This document shows, in pieces, positions 21,153-29,085 of a stretch of 32,943 nucleotides of DNA. The stretch is from Anaerolineales bacterium UBA1429 (lineage in GTDB: Bacteria; Chloroflexota; Anaerolineae; UBA1429). The DNA lies in assembly GCA_002329325.1 (NCBI GenBank), contig DCTX01000010.1:47153-80095 (forward strand), in the 5' to 3' direction. Every line of letters starts with the position of its first letter. Within the stretch, counting starts at the first letter, position 1. The position numbers were made by a program, and so were the translations under genes. The notes under the pieces were generated by a model. The model had not been told where the DNA came from. It did no database searches and was given only the letters and a program-made list of their open reading frames with translations.

Positions 21153-22343
21153 TCAGCATGGGTCTTGCTCCCACCCGTCCTGGTGGAGCCGCTCGTATCG
21201 CTCCAGCACCAGGGCGCCCAGCGGCTCTTGCGGCGCGATGTCGCACACCGCGGCCAGCACAGCCTCGATGCCCTCTTGGGCGATGCGCGCCTGCAGCTCG
21301 AGGGCGGCGGCGTCCTCGGCGTCGTCATAGGCCAGGGCCGCCGCGATCCCCCAGGCCAGGTTGAGGGGCGTGATGCCCGCCCCCTCGGCCAGCCGCGCCG
21401 CGCCCACCAGCCGGTCGCCGGGGGCCAGCTTGCGCAGCGGGTCGCGGGCCAGGCGGCGCACCGGGTCGGCCAGGGCGCGGTTGGCCAACCGGGGCCAGAG
21501 GCTCGCCACGTGGGCGCGCAGGTCGGCCGCGTTCAGGCCGTGGCGGGCCACCAGTCCCTGCACGGCCTCGTCCAGGGCGCCCTCGACAAGGGGGCGAATC
21601 GCGGGGTCGGCCAGGGCCTCGTAGCCCAGGGCGTGGTCCCTCTGGTAGCCCAGGTAGCCCATGAGGGCGTGGGCGGCGTTGTGCAGGTACAGCTTGCGCG
21701 CGATATAGGGCGCAAAGGGTGCCACGGGCTGCAGCCCCACGATGGGCGGCAACGGGCCTGCCCAGGCGGCGGCGTCCACGGGCAGTTCCTTGTACGGCTC
21801 GGTGATGATGGCGCTCACATCCTGGGCGCGGAGCGCGGGGGTGGGCTCGGGCACCATGCGGGCGATCACGGCGTTGGCCAGGCCCACCTGGGCGTGCAGG
21901 AAGGCGCGCCCCTGGGCGTCCAGATGCGCCTCGATCAACCCGCGCAGGGTGGCGGCTGCATCGGGCAGGTTCTCGCAAACGATCAGGTTCAGGGGTTGCG
22001 CGGCGCCTGCGACTCTGCGCCGTTCCACCGCCCGGGCGATGAGGGGGGCGATGTGGGGCAGGGCCCGCGCGCCCACGGCCGTGGCGGCCAGGGGGGCCTC
22101 GGCCAGGGCCGCGACGACGGCCTCGGCGTCGCCGCTGAGGAGGCCCCGCACCGGGCCCACGGTCACCGTCTCGCGGCGATCGTTCTCCACCAGGTGGATC
22201 CGGTAGCTGCCCCTGGCGTTGAAGGCGGCGACCAGGGGCGCATCGATATCCACGAACGCGATCTCATAGCCCGATTCGCTCAGCAACTGGCCGAGGAACC
22301 CGCGCCCCACGCTGCCTGCGCCCAAGATGACGGCCAGGGCCAC
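21153..22343 (-). CDS. mtlD: Mannitol-1-phosphate 5-dehydrogenase-like polyol dehydrogenase
   Basis: This 396-residue long-chain polyol dehydrogenase is of the MtlD type. It oxidises a hexitol phosphate (typically mannitol-1-phosphate) to fructose-6-phosphate with NAD. The N-terminal Rossmann motif is VILGAGSVGRGFLGQL. VCENLPDAAATL and ITEPYKELPVD follow. The active-site block is KLYLHNAAHALMGYLGYQ, containing the conserved Lys, Asn and His. ANRALADPVRRLARDPLRKL and GDRLVGAARLA close the C-terminal domain. It starts at a GTG two bases after the SrlD-like stop, with AGGAG about 10 bases before it. True MtlD or a related polyol-phosphate enzyme (for example arabitol-phosphate) cannot be told apart here. 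It gives the cluster a second route to a ketose phosphate. Confidence 0.86.
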   Translation of the reverse strand: MALAVILGAGSVGRGFLGQLLSESGYEIAFVDIDAPLVAAFNARGSYRIHLVENDRRETVTVGPVRGLLSGDAEAVVAALAEAPLAATAVGARALPHIAPLIARAVERRRVAGAAQPLNLIVCENLPDAAATLRGLIEAHLDAQGRAFLHAQVGLANAVIARMVPEPTPALRAQDVSAIITEPYKELPVDAAAWAGPLPPIVGLQPVAPFAPYIARKLYLHNAAHALMGYLGYQRDHALGYEALADPAIRPLVEGALDEAVQGLVARHGLNAADLRAHVASLWPRLANRALADPVRRLARDPLRKLAPGDRLVGAARLAEGAGITPLNLAWGIAAALAYDDAEDAAALELQARIAQEGIEAVLAAVCDIAPQEPLGALVLERYERLHQDGWEQDPC

Positions 22344-22345
22344 GG

Positions 22346-23143
22346 TTAGTGCATCTCCTGTCCGCCGGTGACGTTGATGGCCTGGCCCGTCATGTACGAG
22401 GCCTCGTCCGATGCCAGGAACACCAGCACGTTGGCCACGTCCTCATAGGTGCAGCCCCGCCCCAGGGGCACCTGATCCAGGTAGCGCTGGCGTACCTCGG
22501 CCTCGCTGATGCCCCAGCGCCGGGCATACTGGGTGTAGAGGCTGTTGACCCAGAGGGGCGAATCCAGCAGGTTGCCGGGGCAGATGGCGTTGACGCGAAT
22601 GCCGTGCTCGGCCAGCTCCAGGGCCAAGCTCTGGGTGAGCCCGATCCCGCCGAACTTGCTAGCGGCATAGGCCGAGTTCTTGCTGCTGCCGCGCTTGCCC
22701 GATTTGCTGTTGATCTGGATGATGACGCCGCCCTTTTGCTGCTTCATGACGCGAGCGGCGGCGCGGGCCACGTGAAAGTAGCCCACCAGGTTGACCTCGA
22801 TAACGGCCCGCCAACGGATGGGCTCGATCTCGTCCACGGCCCCGGCGATGACGATGCCCGCGTTGGCCACCACGATGTCCAGGCGGCCAAAGCGCGCCAC
22901 CGTCTGGTCCACGACGGCATCCACCTGGGCCGGGTCGGTGACGTCGGCGTGCAGCGCCAGGATCTGGGCCCCCTGGGCGGCGGCGATCTCGTCGGCGGCC
23001 TGTTGCGCGGCCTCATCGGCGATATCCACCAGGGCCACGTGGGCGCCTTCGCGGGCCAGCCGTTCGGCCAGCGCCCGCCCCAGGCCCTGGCTTGCGCCGG
23101 TGATCAGGGCAACCTTGCCTTGCAGTCGCTTGTACTCGCTCAT
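22346..23143 (-). CDS. srlD: Sorbitol-6-phosphate 2-dehydrogenase-like SDR (SrlD type)
   Basis: This 265-residue classical short-chain dehydrogenase is similar to SrlD, which converts sorbitol-6-phosphate to fructose-6-phosphate with NAD. It has the TGASQGLG cofactor motif, VANAGI, a catalytic Ser/Tyr/Lys set in INSKSGKRGSSKNSAYAASK and the SrlD-like stretch GLTQSLALELAEHGIRVNA. The latter is followed by ICPGNLLDSPLWVNSLY. The ending SYMTGQAINVTGGQEM is also SrlD-like. The ATG at 23143 overlaps the stop of the dehydrogenase upstream (ATGA), so I reject a start 15 codons earlier. It is tightly packed with the MtlD-like gene. Confidence 0.88.
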   Translation of the reverse strand: MSEYKRLQGKVALITGASQGLGRALAERLAREGAHVALVDIADEAAQQAADEIAAAQGAQILALHADVTDPAQVDAVVDQTVARFGRLDIVVANAGIVIAGAVDEIEPIRWRAVIEVNLVGYFHVARAAARVMKQQKGGVIIQINSKSGKRGSSKNSAYAASKFGGIGLTQSLALELAEHGIRVNAICPGNLLDSPLWVNSLYTQYARRWGISEAEVRQRYLDQVPLGRGCTYEDVANVLVFLASDEASYMTGQAINVTGGQEMH

Positions 23144-24891
23144 GGCAGCAGCTCCCGCAAGAAGGCCTGCTCCGCCTCCACGGTCCACGAGGCGTTGGGG
23201 CCCAGCTTCTCATAGACGCCGGGCAGGAGCTCCTCCAGGTCAGGCAGCAGGGTCAGGGGGAAATCCGGCACCTGAGGGTAGATGACCACCTTGCCGGGGA
23301 AACGCTGCTCGACGACGCCCATGATCCCCTCTTTGGCGGCGCTAAGGCCCGCCACGGCCACTACGGACAGGTTGGGGTCCAGGCGCCCGCTCTCGGCCTC
23401 CTCCAGCATGCGGCGCAGGTCGGCGATGGCCGAGCCGCTGCTGCCCACCAGGCGGACGCCCTTGGCGGCCACGTCGGTCAGGGGGATGGGTGCCATGGTG
23501 CCCCGGGGCAGCCCGGCAAAGATGTTGACCACGCCGCCGGGCGCCAGCAAGGCCACGGCATCGGCCACCACCTGGGCGCTGGGCGCCATGATGATGATGT
23601 CGTCATACCCGGGGCCGGCCGACCCGTCGGCCTGGGCGGTCTCGGCCCGCAATTCGGCGTACAGCTCGGGCGTCGGCTGGCGGCCGGTGGCCCGCACCAG
23701 CACGCGGGTCGCGTCTTTGCGCGCCTCGATCAGTTGCTCGAACTTGTCCGGCAGCAGAGCCAACCGATCCATGACCCGCGAGGTTGCGACGATCAGGCGG
23801 GGGCAGCAAGCAGCCTGCAGGGCGCGCTGAAAGTGCATCTGGCCCATGGGGCCGGCGGCGCCCATGAGCATCATGGCCCCCTCGGCGAGGAACTCGGTGC
23901 GGATGGGGCCATAGCCCTCGGCGATGCAGGCGCTGGCCGTGCCCACCAATCCCAGGTGGTCATAGTGCAGGCGGCCCACGTCCACCTGGGCCGCGCCCGC
24001 CAGCGCGCCTATGCCCACCAGGTTGATCAGGGCGCCGTTGGCCGCCAGGGGCTGGGCCGCCTCATACAGGGCGTTGTCGGCCCCCAGCAGGACGATGTCA
24101 TCGAGCGCCTGTCCCGCCAGCGCCTCTAGTGAAGAGACGGTCTCGACGCGGTGGCCGCGCGCAGCGGCCTGCTGGCGCAGCTCGGCCAGCAGCGATGGGG
24201 GAAGGTCCAGGGCATAGACGACCTCGGGTGCGCCTTCGGCGGGATAGGGGTCGCCCAGAGTCACCTTGGCGTCGGCGGCAGGGCTGGCGGCCACGAGGGC
24301 GCGCCCACCCGGCTGCCAGGCCTGGCGGTACTGGATGCCATAGGCCGCCACAACGCAGGCCCACGGCTCGGTGAGGGCCCCCTGGGCATAGCCCAGATGG
24401 TCGGCCAGGGGCAGCAGGTAGCAGCCCTCGTCGCCGTTGAGGATCTCCTCGCCCACCAGGTTGTATTGAGAGAGGCCCCCCTGCAAGGCATAGCCGTAGG
24501 CCAGGCCTACGCCCTTGTAGTAGATATCGGCCTGGATGATGAAACGCTGGCCCTGGTGGAACTGGCCGGTCAGGTTCGCGCCCACGGCCACCACGGTCAG
24601 GGCCACCTCATGGCCCAGCACCACGGGATCGGTGCGCATGTTGCGGCCCAGCAGGCGGGGATGGGCCTCGCCCACGTTGATCACCTTGGTATCGGAGAAG
24701 CAGAGGCCCACGGCATCGTGGCGGACCAGGAGCTGATCGGGCCCGGGCTCGGGCAGCGGTACCTGGATGGGGCGGTCATCGCGCCCCAGGTTCGCCATGC
24801 CCTGCCCGTAGAGGGGCCAGAGCCAGTAACTTGCGGGCAGAGGCTCCGCGCCTTGCAGATAGGCCTCCAGCCTGGCATCTCGGTTATCCAA
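23140..24891 (-). CDS. SorE-like zinc dehydrogenase with duplicated Rossmann half
   Basis: This 583-residue medium-chain zinc dehydrogenase most resembles L-sorbose-1-phosphate reductase (SorE, about 410 residues) but is about 170 longer. The GroES-like domain (about 50-190) has Cys64 (GLCFSD), His94-Glu95 (VLGHEV), IIQADIYYKG and LTEPWACVVAAY with Glu175, the expected zinc ligands. The second Rossmann unit (335-490) has MGAAGPMG and DDIIIMAPSAQVV, then VVNIFAGLPRG and VRLVGSSGSA. An earlier unit (195-320) repeats the same order: DDIVLLGADNALY, LINLVGIGALAG, LGLVGTASA. It lacks a glycine-rich loop. I choose the TTG at 24891, six bases after a perfect AGGAGG. The ATG at 24906 consists of that site (ATGAGGAGG) but overlaps the aldolase stop, so it remains possible. 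It reduces or oxidises an unknown ketose or polyol phosphate. Confidence 0.85.
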   Translation of the reverse strand: MDNRDARLEAYLQGAEPLPASYWLWPLYGQGMANLGRDDRPIQVPLPEPGPDQLLVRHDAVGLCFSDTKVINVGEAHPRLLGRNMRTDPVVLGHEVALTVVAVGANLTGQFHQGQRFIIQADIYYKGVGLAYGYALQGGLSQYNLVGEEILNGDEGCYLLPLADHLGYAQGALTEPWACVVAAYGIQYRQAWQPGGRALVAASPAADAKVTLGDPYPAEGAPEVVYALDLPPSLLAELRQQAAARGHRVETVSSLEALAGQALDDIVLLGADNALYEAAQPLAANGALINLVGIGALAGAAQVDVGRLHYDHLGLVGTASACIAEGYGPIRTEFLAEGAMMLMGAAGPMGQMHFQRALQAACCPRLIVATSRVMDRLALLPDKFEQLIEARKDATRVLVRATGRQPTPELYAELRAETAQADGSAGPGYDDIIIMAPSAQVVADAVALLAPGGVVNIFAGLPRGTMAPIPLTDVAAKGVRLVGSSGSAIADLRRMLEEAESGRLDPNLSVVAVAGLSAAKEGIMGVVEQRFPGKVVIYPQVPDFPLTLLPDLEELLPGVYEKLGPNASWTVEAEQAFLRELLP

Positions 24892-24902
24892 AACGCACCT
24901 CC

Positions 24903-25679
24903 TCATTGGATGTGCAGCGCTCGGCGGCGATAGCCCTCATCGGGGCGGGTATGGATGCGATCCACATTGTCGTCGGTGAGAAAGTGGGGCCCGCCCAAAG
25001 AGTACGCGCCCAGCAGCACCCGGCAAGTCTTGACGTACATGGCGGTGATATTGTCGACTTCTTGCGGCGTCGCGCCCAGGGCGATCAGGCCGTGGTTCTG
25101 CATCACGATCACCTTGGGGGCCATGCCCCACCGGTCGGCATAGGTGTGCATCACCCGGCGGACGGCGACGGCCAGGGCAAAGCCCGGGTCGGTATAGGGC
25201 ACATAGGCGGGGGCGGGGCCGCAGACGACGATCTCGTCGGGAAAGAGACGGCCCTGCACGGCCTCTTGGGCATGGACGGAGCACATGATGGCGTTCACCG
25301 CCACCGGGTGGGTGTGGGCGATGTAGCGCACGCCCATCTCATGGATGGCCAGGGCGTGCAGCACCGTCTCGGTGGAGGGCCGACGGGGGTCGTGGGCATC
25401 CACGCGGGCTGCCTCCAGGAGAGCCTTGAACTCGTCATCGGAGCAGGCGGGGCGGTCGGCGATGGCGCACACCGGCTCGGTGTGCATGCGCACAAAGCAA
25501 TCGGCCGTCGCCTGGGGCAACTGGGTGCCGCTGGCCTTGATCCAGAAGGTGCCATCGCCCACATCGGCGGAGGTGTTGCCCTCGCCCAGGATCACCAGGT
25601 CGCGCTCGGGGCGGCCGATCTCCAGGGACATGGCCACCAGGGCATTCAGGGTGGTTTGGGCTGCGTCGCTCATGCTCAT
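24903..25679 (-). CDS. Class II aldolase/adducin family protein (rhamnulose/fuculose-phosphate aldolase type)
   Basis: This 258-residue protein belongs to the zinc-dependent class II aldolase/adducin family, which splits ketose-1-phosphates into dihydroxyacetone phosphate and an aldehyde. It shows VILGEGNTSADVGDGTFWIK, KASGTQLPQA, the zinc-binding YIAHTHPVAVNAIM and IVMQNHGLIALGATPQEVD (third His). After the RhaI-type isomerase a rhamnulose-1-phosphate aldolase role is natural. However, the sequence is not close enough by eye to RhaD to be sure. The ATG at 25679 overlaps the isomerase stop (ATGA), with AGGGGG upstream. The longer frame upstream lies within the isomerase gene. The matching kinase is not in the window. 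Confidence 0.88.
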   Translation of the reverse strand: MSMSDAAQTTLNALVAMSLEIGRPERDLVILGEGNTSADVGDGTFWIKASGTQLPQATADCFVRMHTEPVCAIADRPACSDDEFKALLEAARVDAHDPRRPSTETVLHALAIHEMGVRYIAHTHPVAVNAIMCSVHAQEAVQGRLFPDEIVVCGPAPAYVPYTDPGFALAVAVRRVMHTYADRWGMAPKVIVMQNHGLIALGATPQEVDNITAMYVKTCRVLLGAYSLGGPHFLTDDNVDRIHTRPDEGYRRRALHIQ

Positions 25680-26905
25680 GCCCCCTGGTATCCGGAGCCG
25701 CCCGTCGCCACGCCTCGCTCGGCGACGATCCTGGCGCCATAGTCGCTGCGGGCATAGGCCGCCAGGGGATCGGGGTCCAGCCCCATCTCGACGCGCACGG
25801 CGGCCAGCAGCGGGCGCACATCGGTGCGGTAGGCGGCCAGCAGGGTCTCCTCGGCGGCGATGATGTCGCCCTCGGCCTGGGCCTGGCGCAGGCGGGGCCG
25901 GTCGATGAGCAACGCCTGGGCATAGGCCGTCTGCACGTTGATCACCGATTGGATCATGGCCGGGATCTTGGCCTTGACGTTGAGGCTCTGATCCAGCATA
26001 TAGGCCACGTCCATGCTCACGGCAGGATCGCACTCGCCGTCGATCAACTCGTTAAAGATCAGGAACAACTCGTAGGGGTTGATGGAGCCCACCACCAGGT
26101 CGTCATCGGCGAACTTTTTCGCGTTAAAGTGAAAGCCGCCCAGGCGTCCCTCGTCCAGCAGGATGGCCACGATCTGCTCGATGTTGGTACCCAGGGGGTG
26201 GTGCCCCAGATCCACCAGCACCTGAGCCTGAGGCCCCAGCTTGGTGGCCAACAGCAGGGCCATGCCCCAATCGGGGATGTCGGTATGGTAAAAGGCGGGC
26301 TCAAAGAACTTGTACTCGATCAGCAGGCGCATGCCGGGCGCCATCGCGGCATAGACTTCTTGGAGCGCCTCGGTGAGGCGGTGCTTGCGGCTGCGGATGT
26401 GGTCCTGGCCGGGGTAATTGGTGCCGTCGGCCAGCCAGAGGCTGATATCCCGTGAGCCGACGGTGCGGGCGATCTCGATGCATTCGAGCATGTGATCCAG
26501 GGCCATGCGCCGCACGGCGGCATCGGGATGGGTGAGGCTGCCCAGCTTGTAGGCGTCCTCCTGAAACAGGTTGGGGTTGATGGCCCCCAGGGCAAGCCCC
26601 AGAGAGGCGGCATGGGCCTGGAGCGCGGCATAGTCGTCCACCTTGTCCCAGGGGATGTGCAGCGCCACCGAAGGGGCCACTCCCGTATACTTGTGGACCT
26701 GGGCGGCATCGTCCAGCTTCTCATAGGCGCTGCGGGCGGCCCCTGGCTGGCTGAACACCTTGAAGCGGGTGCCTGAATCAGCATAGCCCCAGGAGGGGGT
26801 CTCGATTCGCTGGGCCTTGAGGGCTGCGTGGATGGCGGGTAGATCGAGGCCGCGGGCGGCCAGGTCGTCACACAGGACGCGGTAGGCTTCTCTCCAGTTG
26901 GACAT
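25676..26905 (-). CDS. rhaI: L-rhamnose isomerase-like sugar isomerase, RhaI type
   Basis: This 409-residue metal-dependent aldose-ketose isomerase with a xylose-isomerase-like barrel is similar to the RhaI group (Pseudomonas stutzeri type) and not to enteric RhaA. Characteristic blocks are ETPSWGYADSGTRFKVF, DDAAQVHKYTGVAPSVALHI, PWDKVDDYAAL, ISLWLADGTNYPGQDHIRSR and LLIEYKFFEPAFYHTDIPDW (Glu and His metal ligands). Next come VLVDLGHHPLGTNIEQIVA and LGGFHFNAKKFADDDLVVGS. RhaI enzymes are broad (L-rhamnose, D-allose, L-mannose), so the true substrate is open. The ATG at 26905 has AGGAG upstream and starts the family similarity. It follows the DeoR gene after 165 bases and leads the catabolic genes. 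Confidence 0.9.
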   Translation of the reverse strand: MSNWREAYRVLCDDLAARGLDLPAIHAALKAQRIETPSWGYADSGTRFKVFSQPGAARSAYEKLDDAAQVHKYTGVAPSVALHIPWDKVDDYAALQAHAASLGLALGAINPNLFQEDAYKLGSLTHPDAAVRRMALDHMLECIEIARTVGSRDISLWLADGTNYPGQDHIRSRKHRLTEALQEVYAAMAPGMRLLIEYKFFEPAFYHTDIPDWGMALLLATKLGPQAQVLVDLGHHPLGTNIEQIVAILLDEGRLGGFHFNAKKFADDDLVVGSINPYELFLIFNELIDGECDPAVSMDVAYMLDQSLNVKAKIPAMIQSVINVQTAYAQALLIDRPRLRQAQAEGDIIAAEETLLAAYRTDVRPLLAAVRVEMGLDPDPLAAYARSDYGARIVAERGVATGGSGYQGA

Positions 26906-27070
26906 GGCAACTCCTGTTTGTGGTTGGGCAATGGCAGGGCCGGGGCCCGCGCCGCGCCTGGGGCATCGGCCCCACGGGCGCTCAGGCCAACCCGCGGCCC
27001 TTCTCGCGTGGCGCGACAGGTGTGGCGATGACGTGCATCGCCTGGACGAGGTGGGGCGCGGCATGCGCGC
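26906..27070 (-). other. 165-base gap between the DeoR and rhaI genes
   Basis: The gap contains a small hairpin, GGGGC/GCCCC at 26960-26973, and GC-rich sequence, but no convincing promoter. The hairpin could partly end transcription after deoR or set the ratio of regulator to enzymes. I expect readthrough from the deoR promoter. Confidence 0.4.
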
Positions 27071-27844
27071 CTACGCCAGCAGTACCTCGATGCCGCGCTC
27101 GCGCAACGCGGCGACGAAATCGGGCGGCGCATCGCTGTCGGTGATGACGCGGTCGATCTCGTCCAGCGAGGCGCAGGTGGCAAAGGCCACCTTGCCGATC
27201 TTGGTGGAATCCACCACGACATTCACCTCGGGCACGGTGGCGAGCAGGCGGCGCTTGAGGGACACCTCATCCTGGTTGGGGTCGGTCAGGCCTTGTTCCA
27301 GGCTCAGGCCGCGCCCCCCGAAAAAGGCCCTCTGCAGGTTGCCCTGCCCGGGCAAGATGCTGTCATCTCCGCCCACGACGGCGGCAGCCTCACGCCAAAC
27401 GCGCCCGCCTGGTATCATGACCGAAATGCCCGGAGCGCGCAAGAGGTCCAGCGCGACATAGAGCCCGGTGGTGAGCACCGTCAACTCGCGCAGGCTCAAC
27501 AGGTGACGCACCATGTGCCAGGCGGTGGTGCTGGCATCCAGGATGATCGCCTCGCCATCGGATACCAGGCCTGCCGCCGCCGCTCCGATGCGCTCCTTGG
27601 CCTGCACCTGGTCGCGCTGCCGAGAGGCGAAGGAGAGGGTCTCCTCGCCCAGATGCACCGGCACAGCGCCCCCGTGGGTGCGCAGCAGGTGCCCCTCGCC
27701 CTCGAGGGTGTCCAGGTCATTGCGCACCGTCACGGCCGATACGCCCAGATCGTCACCCAGCTCCGAGACGGAGACATAGCCGGTCTGGAGTAGCTTCTTT
27801 AGGATGATCTCGTGTCGTTCCTGGCGGTACAATCTGCGAGGCAT
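27071..27844 (-). CDS. DeoR/GlpR family transcriptional regulator
   Basis: This 257-residue repressor of the DeoR family senses a sugar phosphate and controls sugar catabolism genes. An N-terminal winged helix-turn-helix (about 6-57) reads YVSVSELGDDLGVSAVTVRN, then DLDTLEGEGHLLRTHGGAV. The effector domain (about 75-250) has the phosphosugar-isomerase-like AIILDASTTAWHMVRHL, VLTTGLYVAL, FFGGRGLSLEQGLTDPN and DSTKIGKVAF. It is the first gene of the leftward cluster and lies just after TTTC repeats typical of DeoR operators, so autoregulation and control of the whole cluster are likely. The inducer is probably a ketose phosphate made by the neighbouring enzymes, by inference. Confidence 0.92.
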   Translation of the reverse strand: MPRRLYRQERHEIILKKLLQTGYVSVSELGDDLGVSAVTVRNDLDTLEGEGHLLRTHGGAVPVHLGEETLSFASRQRDQVQAKERIGAAAAGLVSDGEAIILDASTTAWHMVRHLLSLRELTVLTTGLYVALDLLRAPGISVMIPGGRVWREAAAVVGGDDSILPGQGNLQRAFFGGRGLSLEQGLTDPNQDEVSLKRRLLATVPEVNVVVDSTKIGKVAFATCASLDEIDRVITDSDAPPDFVAALRERGIEVLLA

Positions 27845-27846
27845 GG

Positions 27847-27876
27847 TTTCTTTCGTTTACTTTCGCTTCCCTTTTC
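27847..27876 (-). promoter_or_regulatory. Probable DeoR-family operator (TTTC direct repeats)
   Basis: Between the deoR promoter and its ATG the + strand reads TTTCTTTCGTTTACTTTCGC, then TTCCCTTTTC. TTTC cores lie at 27851, 27861 and about 27873, so spacing is about one helical turn. Operators of several DeoR-family regulators are made of such TTTCGTTT-like direct repeats. The position just after the start site suits repression. Confidence 0.6.
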
Positions 27877-27890
27877 ATCGCAACGGGCTG

Positions 27891-27919
27891 ATTGTAGCAT
27901 GATGGCGCAGCAGCGTCAA
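27891..27919 (-). promoter_or_regulatory. Promoter of the DeoR-sugar cluster
   Basis: On the minus strand TTGACG (27919-27914) and TACAAT (27896-27891) are exactly 17 bases apart. The start is expected near 27884, directly before the TTTC repeats. Confidence 0.75.
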
Positions 27920-27962
27920 TCTGCCAGGGCTTCTGCTTTGGGCTGCGTGCGAGCGCCGCGCG

Positions 27963-27975
27963 AAAGACGGTCTTT
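27963..27975. promoter_or_regulatory. Perfect 13-bp inverted repeat in the divergent region
   Basis: AAAGACGGTCTTT is a perfect inverted repeat with a one-base centre. It lies between the DeoR-cluster promoter and the secreted-protein promoter, about 32 bases upstream of the latter's -35. It may bind a dimeric regulator; no family is identifiable. Confidence 0.35.
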
Positions 27976-28006
27976 GCCCCAGATTCTCGAGTTCTTTACT
28001 AGACTA

Positions 28007-28035
28007 TTGACATTGCCCCGGCCGCATGGTATGGT
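28007..28035 (+). promoter_or_regulatory. Promoter of the secreted protein gene
   Basis: A perfect TTGACA (28007-28012) and TATGGT (28030-28035) are spaced by 17 bases. The ATG at 28104 follows a GGAGGT placed about 6 bases before it. Confidence 0.7.
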
Positions 28036-28103
28036 GGGGGTAACGGGGTGCATGATCCTTTGCACTCCGCCGAGTTCGCTTATCGCCATCTGGAGGTCGG
28101 ACC

Positions 28104-29063
28104 ATGAAATCACTATTGCATGGTCGTGGGTTGGCGTCTCTTATCCGCTTCGCTCTCACCAGTGCGCTTCTGCTGGGGGTAACCCTCGCGGTGGCGCTTC
28201 CTGGCGCCCTTGCCACAGGGACTATCGTCTATGACGGGAGTCCGGGCACGGGCGCGCCGCCCGCCATGTTGGGCACCTACACGATGACGCCCTTTGGCGC
28301 CGACATGCGCGCCGTTTTTGATGACGTCAGCACGGTGCCGGGCCCGACAGGCGACCTGACCCTCTCTGTGACGGCAAACCATCGCATGATCGGCGATGGC
28401 TGGGCGACCTGGAGCCATGGTTATGCCGGATCGGTCTACTTTGTGGCAGGCGACACGGTGACCATCACGCTGCCCCCCAACACCTACGCCTTTTACCTGT
28501 ATGCCGAATCCAACAGCTTTTCGGCCCATCCGTTCACGGTAGTGGCGGATGGCATGTCGTCGGGCCCTGTCATGGTTGAGGGGAACGCCGGAGCCACCTA
28601 CTTTGGCTTCTACAGCATGGCCGGTCCCATCGCCAGCGTTACCGTGACCACCGAGTCCGGAGCGAACGGCTTCGCGGTGGGCGAGTTCGGCATCGCCAGC
28701 AATGTGCCGGTGACGACGAGTCCCCGCGCCGATGTAGCGGCCATCATCTATGGCGGCTGGAGCGGGATGCCGGTGAGCGCCTGGGTAGGGGGGACGATGC
28801 AGCCGGTGCTGATGACGGCCCCCAACCATGAGGGCTATGCCTCGGTGCTGTTCACATTCTGGCCGCCCGCCGGCCAGACCTGGCAGGTGAGCGTGGCGCC
28901 CGGTTTGCCCGCCGATCTGGATCCCGAGCGCTGGGAGATTGAGCTGCTCTGGATCGAGACCCCCGCCGGGTTCATGACGCCGACCTCGGCCACGGTGGTG
29001 GTGCAGCAAGGCTCGCAGTACGTCTTGCACTACCAGTTGATCGACAAGGGCGTCGCGCCCTGA
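28104..29063 (+). CDS. Secreted beta-rich protein of unknown function
   Basis: I do not recognise a family for this 319-residue protein. It has a clear Sec signal peptide: basic start, hydrophobic core about 13-32, and cleavage after PGALA at residue 37. The mature part is rich in Gly, Ser, Thr and aromatic residues and looks all-beta. Residues about 40-190 contain VYFVAGDTVTITLPP and YAFYLYAESNSFSAHPF, then ATYFGFYSMAGPIASVTVT and GFAVGEFGIA. This arrangement recalls extracellular beta-sandwich domains found in exported proteins that carry PEP-CTERM tails, but no sorting tail or transmembrane anchor is present. A second part (about 205-319) has no named motif and only few cysteines. It is transcribed alone, from its own promoter to a perfect palindromic terminator. 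Confidence 0.8.
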   Translation: MKSLLHGRGLASLIRFALTSALLLGVTLAVALPGALATGTIVYDGSPGTGAPPAMLGTYTMTPFGADMRAVFDDVSTVPGPTGDLTLSVTANHRMIGDGWATWSHGYAGSVYFVAGDTVTITLPPNTYAFYLYAESNSFSAHPFTVVADGMSSGPVMVEGNAGATYFGFYSMAGPIASVTVTTESGANGFAVGEFGIASNVPVTTSPRADVAAIIYGGWSGMPVSAWVGGTMQPVLMTAPNHEGYASVLFTFWPPAGQTWQVSVAPGLPADLDPERWEIELLWIETPAGFMTPTSATVVVQQGSQYVLHYQLIDKGVAP

Positions 29064-29085
29064 TCCTGACGCCGCAGGTAGCACG

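Noticed and set aside
24889..24906. ATG at 24906 as the certain start of the SorE-like gene
   Set aside because: ATGAGGAGG is itself an ideal ribosome-binding site for the TTG at 24891. The ATG has no site of its own, although coupling to the aldolase stop keeps it possible.
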